The notes under the pieces were generated by a model. The model was not told the origin of the DNA. It saw only the letters and a program-made list of their open reading frames with translations, and did not search any database. Source: a bacterium (GTDB lineage: Bacteria; Patescibacteriota; Saccharimonadia; Saccharimonadales; SZUA-47). Taken from it: a stretch of 32,124 nt of DNA. Numbering within the stretch: the first letter of the stretch is position 1; every line of letters begins with the position of its first letter. Both the position numbers and the translations under genes were made by a program. The stretch is taken from contig JAUHWW010000009.1 in the NCBI GenBank assembly GCA_030427365.1, forward strand, positions 1-32,124, written 5' to 3'. Of the stretch, positions 17,716-26,019 are shown piece by piece.

Positions 17716-18825
17716 ATGTCATATCAACTATTTACCAGCGAATCGGTGGCGGCTGGTCATCCTGATAAGATCGCAGATGCTATCAGCGACGCGATCTTAG
17801 ACGCGATTTTGGAGCAAGATCCAGATGCTCGAACTGGACTCGAGACAATTGTCGGTGCGAATAAAATCGGGCTTTTTGGCGAAATAAAAACCTCAGCTAA
17901 GGTCGATTTTGAGAAAGTTGCGAGAGAAACGGTCAAACGCCTTGGCTATACCAATGCTGATTGGAACTTTTCAGACAGCTCACCGATTGACAACAACATA
18001 CATCAACAATCGCCGGAAATCGCTATCGGCGTTGATAACGACGGGGCGGGCGATCAGGGAATGATGTTCGGCTATGCATGTGAAGAAACGCCGGAGCTGA
18101 TGCCATTGCCAATTACTCTCGCACACACGCTGACCAAAACACTCGATCGAGCGCGAGAATCAGGTGCAATCAAATGGCTGCGGCCAGACGGGAAAAGCCA
18201 GGTAACCGTGGCGTATGAGGAAGGCAAACCTGCGTCAATCGAAAAGGTCGTGATGGCCGTAGCGCACAGTGAAGACGTTCAGCCAGAAGAAGTCCACGAG
18301 ACGATCATCAGCGCCATTATTAGTCCTACCCTAGAAAAATATGGCTATTCAGTGAACCCGGATAATGTGGTGATAAACGGCACCGGGCTCTGGCATATTC
18401 CCGGCCCTGACAGCGACGCTGGACTCACAGGACGTAAGATTGTTGTTGATGGCTACGGCGGATATGCGCGAGTTGGCGGCGGGGCATTTTCGGGGAAAGA
18501 TCCGAGCAAGGTCGATCGCTCAGCGGCCTATGCGGCGCGGTATCTGGCGAAAAACGTCGTCGCGAAGGGACTGGCCAGTGAGTGTGAAGTCGCGCTGGCG
18601 TACGTCATTGGTCGGGCAGAGCCGCAGATGAAGGCGTTTGATACCTTTGGGACAGAAACAGTTTCACTCGATGAGATTCAAAACTTTATTGATGAACTTC
18701 TAAACTGCAGCGTGAAGGGGATTGTCGAGGGATTAGACCTGAAGCGGCCAATCTATTCGCAGACAACGGCTTATGGTCATTTCGGTAAACCGGATCTGCC
18801 ATGGGAGCAGGTGGTTAGCTCGTAG
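17716..18825 (+). CDS. metK: S-adenosylmethionine synthetase
   Basis: LFTSESVAAGHPDKIADAISDAILDA, GAGDQGMMFGYA, GGGAFSGKDPSKVDRSAAYAARY. Confidence 0.97.
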   Translation: MSYQLFTSESVAAGHPDKIADAISDAILDAILEQDPDARTGLETIVGANKIGLFGEIKTSAKVDFEKVARETVKRLGYTNADWNFSDSSPIDNNIHQQSPEIAIGVDNDGAGDQGMMFGYACEETPELMPLPITLAHTLTKTLDRARESGAIKWLRPDGKSQVTVAYEEGKPASIEKVVMAVAHSEDVQPEEVHETIISAIISPTLEKYGYSVNPDNVVINGTGLWHIPGPDSDAGLTGRKIVVDGYGGYARVGGGAFSGKDPSKVDRSAAYAARYLAKNVVAKGLASECEVALAYVIGRAEPQMKAFDTFGTETVSLDEIQNFIDELLNCSVKGIVEGLDLKRPIYSQTTAYGHFGKPDLPWEQVVSS

Positions 18826-18847
18826 GTAGTAGCAGGGTGTTGAGCTA

Positions 18848-18905
18848 AATCCGCTTTATCTCAGTAGTAAGCTCTTGCGAGCTACTACGGGACAAGAAGC
18901 GGATT
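18848..18905. repeat. Nested inverted repeat: AATCCGCTT...AAGCGGATT enclosing GTAGTaAGCTC-TTGC-GAGCTACTAC
   Basis: 9-bp outer arms 18848-18856/18897-18905; inner 10-bp stem with one bulge, 18864-18874/18879-18888. Confidence 0.8.
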
Positions 18906-18929
18906 GTAGTACAGGACTAGCTATGCTAA

Positions 18930-18951
18930 AAAGCGGATTTAAAGCGGATTT
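18930..18951. repeat. 22-bp tandem repeat (AAAGCGGATTT)x2, copy 1
   Basis: Exact match to 19018-19039. Confidence 0.9.
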
Positions 18952-19017
18952 TAGGTTTTTAAAATACATCCGTTATTTTGCTGTAATGAGGTACAAGTCA
19001 TCGTACAGTCACGAGCG

Positions 19018-19039
19018 AAAGCGGATTTAAAGCGGATTT
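19018..19039. repeat. 22-bp tandem repeat (AAAGCGGATTT)x2, copy 2
   Basis: Exact match to 18930-18951, offset 88 bp. Confidence 0.9.
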
Positions 19040-19075
19040 CGGAACTTGGATGTACACCATTTTGGCATTCATTAA

Positions 19076-19091
19076 AGTGATGTATATCACA
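19076..19091. promoter_or_regulatory. CRP/FNR-like palindromic operator AGTGA-N6-TCACA
   Basis: Dyad GTGAT-gtat-ATCAC; close to TGTGA-N6-TCACA. Confidence 0.45.
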
Positions 19092-19126
19092 CAAAAAGTG
19101 GGTTCTAATTCATAAAATGCTCGTGC

Positions 19127-19132
19127 TATAGT
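19127..19132 (+). promoter_or_regulatory. Extended -10 (TGC TATAGT) for candidate small RNA
   Basis: CGTGCTATAGT, same CGTGCTA context as the metK leader promoter. Confidence 0.5.
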
Positions 19133-19137
19133 GGAGT

Positions 19138-19203
19138 CTGGAAGTGTGACGTGGAGACATGAGCGCATCTTCCGTAAACCGGGCCAAAATCGCCCGGTTT
19201 TTT
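19138..19203 (+). ncRNA. Candidate small RNA: GNRA-capped 13-bp hairpin followed by an intrinsic terminator
   Basis: 19140-19173 folds as GGAAG/TGTG/CGTG-gaga-CATG/CGCA/CTTCC; own predicted -10; terminator at 3' end. Confidence 0.5.
19176..19203 (+). terminator. Rho-independent terminator AAACCGGGC-caaaatc-GCCCGGTTTTTT
   Basis: Perfect 9-bp stem, 7-nt loop, 6-T run. Confidence 0.92.
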
Positions 19204-19233
19204 AATGCTATGGACATGCTAGAGTAATAGAAG

Positions 19234-21003
19234 ATGAAAGAGCTTATTGGGATATTGAAACTCGGCGGTAGCTTGCGTAAGAGCTACGTTGCTGTCAGCT
19301 TGATGACGATGCTGCTCAGTCTGCTGACGATTTTGCAGCCACTATTTTCTGGCTGGGCGATTGATGAGATTGGCAAGGGGGTAAATGCGAACGTTGCATA
19401 CGCGGGCATGCTTGCGGTTGGGATTTTTGTATTAGACGTGATGCAGACTGCACTGAGCAATGTGAGCGGCTATGTTGGTGATCAGATTCAAGTCAGATTG
19501 CAGAAAATTTTGAGCGAGAACTACTATCGCCACCTCATGACACTGCCGCAGAAGTATTTCGACGAAGAGCAGTCGGGCAAAATTATCGCGCGGCTGAACC
19601 GATCCATCGAGCAAATCGTGCGCTTTGTGCACATGATGACGAATAACTTCTTGCAGTTTATCTTTTCGACGCTATTTAGTCTGATCGTCGTCTCAATTAT
19701 CAGTTGGCAGATTGGATTGATGCTCGCGAGCCTCTACCCAATCTTTATTTGGATGACGGTGCGCACTAGCGGTACTTGGTTGGAATATCAGAATAAGAAG
19801 AACAAGCGCATTGATATTGCTGGCGGGCGCTTTGCGGAAGCCATCGGCCAGGTGAAGGTAGTAAAAAGCTATGGGCAAGAACAGCGCGAGCTTAGCTTCT
19901 TTCAAAAACAGCTATCAAAAGTCATCTACTACAACAAGCCTCAATCAAAGTACTGGCACGTGCGCGATGTGCAGCGCCGGCTCGTGCTCAACGTTATATT
20001 CCTTGCGGTATACGCGTTTATCTTTGTTAGAGGCGCGCAAGGAGCGTTTAGTCCAGGTGAAGCTGTCGCACTTATCCTATATGCGATGAATATTCGCATT
20101 CCTATTTTCACGATTAGCTTCCTGGTCGAGAATACCCAGCGGGCGGTAGCCGACAGTAAAGATTACTTTGAAATTATGGATGAGCTGCCAGAGGTTGATG
20201 ATGCTGGCGCTGAGCTGACCGTGAAAAAGGGCGCTATCACATTTGATGACGTGAGCTTTGGCTATAGTAAGAAAAATACTGTACTGAAAAATATTAGCTT
20301 TGATATAAAACCGGGAGAAAAAGTCGCTCTCGTCGGCGAAAGCGGCGAAGGCAAAACAACGCTAACGAATTTGCTGCTGCGTCTGTATGATCCGACAGAA
20401 GGGTCGATAACCATCGACAAGCAGTCAACGATCGGTGTGCGCCGCGCAAGTTTGAGAGAAGCCATTGGCGTGGTGTTCCAAGAGCCGAATCTATTCAGTG
20501 GCACAATCCGCGAGAACATAAGCTATGCCAATAATGACGCCAGCCAAAAGCAGATTGAGAATGCCGCCAAGGCTGCAAACGCACATGAATTTATCCGTGA
20601 GCTATCTGATGGGTATGACACCGAAATCGGCGAACGCGGCCTGAAGTTGTCCGGCGGGCAGAAGCAACGCATTGCGATTGCGCGGGCAATACTAAAAGAT
20701 GCACCGATACTTGTCCTTGACGAGGCGACGAGCAGCCTCGATAGTCGCAGTGAGCTGATGGTGCAAGAAGCCCTCGAGCGTCTCATGAAAGGACGAACGA
20801 CGATCATCATTGCCCACCGTCTCAGTACTATTCAGAACGTTGACACGATCGTTGCGCTCAAGAAAGGCAAAGTCGCAGAAGTCGGCTCGCCTGCAGAATT
20901 AGCTACATCAGGAGGCATCTATAGCAACTTACTCAAGGTGCAAACGGCGCGTTCAGCGGAGGAGCGTGAGGAAGCATTGAAGCGCTTCGGCATCGTTGAA
21001 TAG
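19234..21003 (+). CDS. ABC transporter, fused permease/ATPase (multidrug/lipid exporter type)
   Basis: N-terminal TMD; Walker A GESGEGKTT, LSGGQKQRIAIARAI, ILVLDEATSSLD. Confidence 0.93.
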   Translation: MKELIGILKLGGSLRKSYVAVSLMTMLLSLLTILQPLFSGWAIDEIGKGVNANVAYAGMLAVGIFVLDVMQTALSNVSGYVGDQIQVRLQKILSENYYRHLMTLPQKYFDEEQSGKIIARLNRSIEQIVRFVHMMTNNFLQFIFSTLFSLIVVSIISWQIGLMLASLYPIFIWMTVRTSGTWLEYQNKKNKRIDIAGGRFAEAIGQVKVVKSYGQEQRELSFFQKQLSKVIYYNKPQSKYWHVRDVQRRLVLNVIFLAVYAFIFVRGAQGAFSPGEAVALILYAMNIRIPIFTISFLVENTQRAVADSKDYFEIMDELPEVDDAGAELTVKKGAITFDDVSFGYSKKNTVLKNISFDIKPGEKVALVGESGEGKTTLTNLLLRLYDPTEGSITIDKQSTIGVRRASLREAIGVVFQEPNLFSGTIRENISYANNDASQKQIENAAKAANAHEFIRELSDGYDTEIGERGLKLSGGQKQRIAIARAILKDAPILVLDEATSSLDSRSELMVQEALERLMKGRTTIIIAHRLSTIQNVDTIVALKKGKVAEVGSPAELATSGGIYSNLLKVQTARSAEEREEALKRFGIVE

Positions 21004-21088
21004 GCAAGGAGAAACAAAAACAGCTTGCGGTTTCTCGCCTATCCATCGTAAGCTGAGGGTAACATTAGGGAAGTAAGAGGGTTCACAG

Positions 21089-23863
21089 ATGGTGAAGAAG
21101 AAAGTTAGTGCACGTGGTAAAAAACAAACGACGCAAACAAAAAAAGATTCGATGAATATGCTAACCCGAGGCGCACTGTGGTTCTTTGACCGGACACGGC
21201 TCACGGCTGTCTTGTTATCTGTTCTTGTTGCGAGCGGTATCTTTGTCTACACCAATGTTATCAAGCGTGAAGGCTTTCCAGCTATACAGTTCCCATTGAC
21301 CGTCGTAAGCGGGACGTATTTAGTCAATGATCCGGCTGCAGTTGATGCAGATGTCACGAAGCCGCTAAGCGATGCACTGCAAGACTACGAAGGGATCGAT
21401 AAGCTGCAGACCTCAGCCCAAGCGAACTTCTACAGCGTGATTATTCAATTTGAACAGTCAGTGAATGCCGAAATGGCGACACAAGAAGTGGAACAATACC
21501 TCGCCGACCAGCAAGTGCTGCCAGAATCGACGCAAGCAAGCTTCACGGTAGTGGATCCATCAGCCTTCCTCAATGAATATGATCTGTTGCTGAGCGTGTA
21601 CAGCGACAACCGCATGATTCCGGTCGCTGAGCTCGAGTTAGCTGGAGAGGCAGTTGCGACTGCTTTCTCAGATGTAGAAGGGGTCGAGAACGCTGAACTC
21701 GTCAAACAGACAGCGGTCGGCAAGAATCCAGCGACTGGCGAAGAAACAACTGTGCAGCGCAACTTTAACAGAATAGGTTTTCGTGATGAATCAGGTGACA
21801 TGCAGTTCTACCCGAGTGTATCAGTTGGTGTGAGCAGCACTGACGATGTCGATATCTTGCAGCTTTCTGATCTTGTCGACGAAAACATCATGCAGCTCTC
21901 GCTAGATGAATTTGACCAAATCAATGTCGTCGCAGGAGCCGATCAGGCCGACAGCATCGAGACTCAAGTGAGTTCATTGCAGAACAACCTGCTGTCGGGA
22001 CTATTAGCTGTTTCTGTTATAAGCCTGCTACTCATAACTTGGCGAGCATCAATCATTACTGCCATTTTCATGGTCAGCGTTGTGCTGGTCAGCGTTCTGT
22101 TGCTGTATCTGTTCGGCTACACCTTGAACACTATCACGCTGTTCGCACTCGTGTTGTCACTGGGACTGTTTGTCGACGATGCGACGATTGTCGTCGAGGC
22201 GATCGATGCGCAGCGAGGAAAGAAAAAGAAGACACGTGACGTCGTTGCACAAGCGCTAAAAAAGGTTGCGAGTGCAAGCTTTGCTGGAACGATGACCACT
22301 GTATTGGTGTTTGCGCCGTTGATATTTATCAGCGGTATTTTGGGTGAGTTTATTCGACTGATGCCGATTACCGTGATTATCGCTTTATTTACATCTCTGA
22401 CGCTTTCTTTGACGCTGATCCCGCTACTATCACGATTTGTGTTGCTCCGTTCGGATAAAATCTCATGGATCACTCGTGTTAATCCGATCGCAAAGTTTGA
22501 GAGGAAGGCTGGCGAATTCGTTGGCGGGCTTCTACTATCATTGCGCAAGAATAGAGTGCGCCGAATTTTGTTACCGACAGGAGCATTTTTGATAAGCTTC
22601 CTATTCTTGTTCGGGACTGGGTATTTTGCTAGTCAGATATCAACAAACATTTTCCCGCCGACCAAAGACAGCGATCAGATTGGGTTTACGCTGCTGTACA
22701 GCACTGGCACGTCGATAGAACGAGCGCAGGAGCTTTCGGATCAAGCGAACACCGCAGCAGCCGAGGCTTTGGGTGAAAATCTGCAGCGAGTCGTGTACGG
22801 AACCGCTGGGTTTGGATCCGGAGAGCCGAATGAACGCAGTGCTTCCGCACTCGTTGAGCTAGTATCGTTCAATGAGCGTGAGGTGAAGTCACCTGAATTG
22901 CTCGATCAGCTGCGGGCTGGACTTGAATCAGCACTACCTGCTGATGAAGTGAGCGTGCAGGTAACGCAGTTTGACGCCGGCCCGCCACTCGAGCGATTCC
23001 CTTTTAAAGTGCAGATTTATGGCGATGATATCGCGCAATCAGTCGTCCTGGCTGAAGAATTTGAAACCGTCCTAGCAGATATTACAGTTGATGTGCCAGG
23101 AGGTGATACTGCCCAGGTCGTTGAAACACGGATTGATAATGTGCAGGTAATCGTTCGCAATGATGGTAAGCGGTTCATAGAAGTCGGCGCAGCTTACGAT
23201 TCATCAGAGGTGACGACGTTGCTTGAAGACACGCGTGAGCAGCTCCAAGCAGTGTTTACCGAGGAGCGATTAGCAGATTTTGGATTTGAGGACAGTGCGG
23301 TCACCTACGACTTTGGTCAAGAAAGCGAAAACGAAGATTCATTTAGTTCGCTTGGACTAATATTCCCACTGGCACTGGCATTGATGTTCATTCTGCTAGC
23401 GCTGCAATTCCGTTCGCTGCTTCAGCCGCTACTTATCTTCATGGCGATTCCTTTTAGCCTCTTTGGCGTCATGGCAGGGCTGTACTTCACCGATAATGGC
23501 TTTAGCTTCTTCGTGATGGTTGGCCTCATCGGCCTCATCGGTATTGCGGTCAACAACACGATTTTGCTTACTGACTACATTAACCAAGAACGCCGAGCTG
23601 GTGCGCGAGTGATTGACGCGGTCGCTGCCGCGAGTGAAAAGCGCTTCCGACCGCTTCTGACGACCTCTCTCACCACAGTCGTGGCGCTGCTACCGCTCGC
23701 CATGAGTGATCCGTTCTGGGAGGCATTGGCCTATACCATCATGTTTGGACTGTTATCGAGCACATTCCTCGTGATTGTGTCGTTCCCATACTACTATCTT
23801 GCTGCCGAGTGGGTGCGTGCGCGAGTAAATCGAGGCTTCCGAAAACTATTCAAAAGAGCTTAA
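21089..23863 (+). CDS. RND family efflux permease (AcrB/SwrC-like)
   Basis: 924 aa, internal duplication, LGLFVDDATIVVEAIDA, GLIGLIGIAVNNTILLTDYI. Confidence 0.9.
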   Translation: MVKKKVSARGKKQTTQTKKDSMNMLTRGALWFFDRTRLTAVLLSVLVASGIFVYTNVIKREGFPAIQFPLTVVSGTYLVNDPAAVDADVTKPLSDALQDYEGIDKLQTSAQANFYSVIIQFEQSVNAEMATQEVEQYLADQQVLPESTQASFTVVDPSAFLNEYDLLLSVYSDNRMIPVAELELAGEAVATAFSDVEGVENAELVKQTAVGKNPATGEETTVQRNFNRIGFRDESGDMQFYPSVSVGVSSTDDVDILQLSDLVDENIMQLSLDEFDQINVVAGADQADSIETQVSSLQNNLLSGLLAVSVISLLLITWRASIITAIFMVSVVLVSVLLLYLFGYTLNTITLFALVLSLGLFVDDATIVVEAIDAQRGKKKKTRDVVAQALKKVASASFAGTMTTVLVFAPLIFISGILGEFIRLMPITVIIALFTSLTLSLTLIPLLSRFVLLRSDKISWITRVNPIAKFERKAGEFVGGLLLSLRKNRVRRILLPTGAFLISFLFLFGTGYFASQISTNIFPPTKDSDQIGFTLLYSTGTSIERAQELSDQANTAAAEALGENLQRVVYGTAGFGSGEPNERSASALVELVSFNEREVKSPELLDQLRAGLESALPADEVSVQVTQFDAGPPLERFPFKVQIYGDDIAQSVVLAEEFETVLADITVDVPGGDTAQVVETRIDNVQVIVRNDGKRFIEVGAAYDSSEVTTLLEDTREQLQAVFTEERLADFGFEDSAVTYDFGQESENEDSFSSLGLIFPLALALMFILLALQFRSLLQPLLIFMAIPFSLFGVMAGLYFTDNGFSFFVMVGLIGLIGIAVNNTILLTDYINQERRAGARVIDAVAAASEKRFRPLLTTSLTTVVALLPLAMSDPFWEALAYTIMFGLLSSTFLVIVSFPYYYLAAEWVRARVNRGFRKLFKRA

Positions 23864-23889
23864 CAGTCGAAAGTAATTGATAAAAAGAT

Positions 23890-23918
23890 TTGACAAAATA
23901 TCTCCATTAGCGTAAAAT
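23890..23918 (+). promoter_or_regulatory. Sigma70-type promoter TTGACA-N17-TAAAAT
   Basis: Perfect -35, 17-bp spacer, 5/6 -10, upstream of the 23965 ORF. Confidence 0.8.
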
Positions 23919-23964
23919 AAGCAAAAGAATATACGTAACCAATTAAGTTGAGGTATCAATTACT

Positions 23965-24927
23965 ATGAGTTTTAGAAGAATTGCTGGAATAACAGCTTTT
24001 ACAGCCGCAGCAGCCAGTTGTGGCGCACCTAGCGAGGCGAATCTTGCAGCACAATCAGAAATCATGCCAGCAGTCGCTGGTCTTAGCCCAGAGGCAATGC
24101 CGGAGACAGGTGGGCATCACCGTCCAAAATGTGGAGAGACAACAGTTTTTTACGGATGGAATGGTCTAAGCAGAGTAAATGTACCACCTTTCATTGCTAG
24201 TCAATACGAGACAATTGATTTTTATGGTGACTTGTCTGAAACGCCAGAAGTTGAAATTGGGGAATATCTTGGTACCGCTGAAGGAGCAGGATGGATTAGT
24301 CTGCCTGGCATTATCGATAGAACGGAAAAAAAACAGCCGGAATGTCCACCACCTCCTACGTCGTCTACAACTTCAACTAGTACTTCAACAACATCTACTA
24401 CTTCAACCACTTCGACTACCACCACAACATTAGCACCGACTAACACTTCTACAACTACAACATCGACTACCACCACGACTGAAGCACCTACAACGACAGA
24501 CGCTCCAACGACGACTGTTGCTGTAACTACACCGCCGACAATTCCAGCCCCTGAGAATGTTGTAACTGCTGACTATAGCCCTACTTGTGACAGTGTGGCT
24601 GTTCTCGTCGATGTTGTAAGCGGCCCGGCGCCATACGATATTCAGATTGGGGTAACTGATAATGGTGAGCCAGCTCCACTCATTCCACCAGTTGTAACAA
24701 ATGAACAAGGCGATGAACTCGCAACTTTTGCACTTAATCCAGACACTCGTTCAGTTGTTGACATTCGCGCCGTAATTATTCGCGGCGAGGATGGCGAGGA
24801 TATCAGCTCTCGATCTGGCCTACTTGTGCTAGATGAAGCAGGTGTCGTGATCAACGCCTGTGTTGATGACACTGTTGTCACAACGACGACTCTTCCAACT
24901 CCGGAAAAAACTGCGGATACTAAATAA
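23965..24927 (+). CDS. Secreted Thr/Ser-rich protein, possible lipoprotein
   Basis: Hydrophobic N-terminus ending AAAASC|GAPS; long TST/TTT low-complexity region; C-terminal beta-rich domain. Confidence 0.7.
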   Translation: MSFRRIAGITAFTAAAASCGAPSEANLAAQSEIMPAVAGLSPEAMPETGGHHRPKCGETTVFYGWNGLSRVNVPPFIASQYETIDFYGDLSETPEVEIGEYLGTAEGAGWISLPGIIDRTEKKQPECPPPPTSSTTSTSTSTTSTTSTTSTTTTTLAPTNTSTTTTSTTTTTEAPTTTDAPTTTVAVTTPPTIPAPENVVTADYSPTCDSVAVLVDVVSGPAPYDIQIGVTDNGEPAPLIPPVVTNEQGDELATFALNPDTRSVVDIRAVIIRGEDGEDISSRSGLLVLDEAGVVINACVDDTVVTTTTLPTPEKTADTK

Positions 24928-24975
24928 ATCTGCGAAGCAGTAGCATTTATTGCATATTTGTGATATAATATAAAT

Positions 24976-25893
24976 ATGAATGCAGCACCGACCTTTCCTG
25001 GTGAAACGTCCCCTGAACGCTTGTCAGGACGTCTATCGGAACTGCGCGCGGCGGTTCTAGCTGCGACAGCACTGAGCTTGCTTGCGGCTTGCGACACTGA
25101 TCAGGACACGCCAGTAGCAGCGGTTCAGATCGAGGCCGAAACCACAGTAGCGGAGGCCACGACAACTACTGATCTTGTCACTCCAGCAATCCCTACGACT
25201 GAAGTCGAAACTTCTTTACCGCCAATAACCGCTAAAGTAAACGCTCCAGCTGTGACTACAACACCAAGCACCACTACGCCTCCGACGACTGAGCCGTCAT
25301 TAACTTTGCCGCCTGTTGATGGGTCGGGGGTTTTTTCGCTCGACTCTTTCGCGCCAGCTATGGAGTTTGGGGTAGGGGAGCGTATTGGACGTATATTTAC
25401 CGATGATGGACACATTGATGACGTCGCGCTGATAATGACTGATTCACGCAACTACCCAAACCAATGGGTTCGAGAGCCAATTGAGAGTCCGGAGGAAGAC
25501 TACGTGATTGACGGCGCCGGATTATCACGTGACAACGGCTACCCAGGAAAGCCTGGCGTTCATTCGGTGATGCTCGCTCACAATACTAAGCCTGGAATCG
25601 ACTATTTTAGAAATCTTCGATTCGTAAAAGCTGGTGCCATCCTCACTGTGGAGTATGATTATGGTGATTACAAGGATATCTTGCAATTTGAGGCTGTTTC
25701 AGATCCGCTTATCATGCCAGATACTGTCGAGACGGCGCAATTTATCTACGGTCCAAAATCGGAGAATTACGGACTTAACTCTTCGCTCACATTGTATACT
25801 TGCAACACCGATGGTGGTGATTCAGACGATCGTGTCGTTATGATCTTACGACCAATCTCGCTTGAAGCTCACCAGTCTACGCTCGCCGGCTAA
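24976..25893 (+). CDS. Sortase-domain protein with lipobox and Thr/Pro-rich linker
   Basis: LSLLAAC lipobox; sortase fold signature GVHSVMLAHN...FRNLRFVKAGAIL...LTLYTC...DRVVMIL. Confidence 0.8.
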   Translation: MNAAPTFPGETSPERLSGRLSELRAAVLAATALSLLAACDTDQDTPVAAVQIEAETTVAEATTTTDLVTPAIPTTEVETSLPPITAKVNAPAVTTTPSTTTPPTTEPSLTLPPVDGSGVFSLDSFAPAMEFGVGERIGRIFTDDGHIDDVALIMTDSRNYPNQWVREPIESPEEDYVIDGAGLSRDNGYPGKPGVHSVMLAHNTKPGIDYFRNLRFVKAGAILTVEYDYGDYKDILQFEAVSDPLIMPDTVETAQFIYGPKSENYGLNSSLTLYTCNTDGGDSDDRVVMILRPISLEAHQSTLAG

Positions 25894-26019
25894 ACGTCTA
25901 AAACACAACGCTAACAGTCTTGGCTCAGGGCGCGATGAGCGCTATACTTTTAGTCACTAGCCAGCGCAAAACAAAGAATATAAAAAGGGCGCGCTGCTGA
26001 GAGATAAGAGGGTAACAAC

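Noticed and set aside
17555-17800. 81-aa + strand ORF upstream of and overlapping metK
   Set aside because: Lies in the structured metK leader and runs out of frame into metK; no protein-like features, and the leader explains the region better.
18848-19039. Possible CRISPR array from repeated AAAGCGGATTT
   Set aside because: Repeats are 11/22 bp with irregular spacing, spacers are absent in the tandem pairs, and no cas genes are present.
21004-21088. Hairpins GAGAAAC/GTTTCTC and CAGCTT/AAGCTG between ABC and RND genes
   Set aside because: Long loops and no T-run; possible mRNA structure but too weak to call a terminator or regulator.
24222-24476. Minus-strand ORF MVVVDVVVVEVLVGANVVVVVEVVEV
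   Set aside because: Antisense artefact of the Thr-rich ACN repeats in the + strand gene.
24355-24515. Possible DNA repeat element in the 23965 ORF
   Set aside because: Imperfect ACN-rich coding repeat producing a Ser/Thr stalk; explained by protein low complexity.
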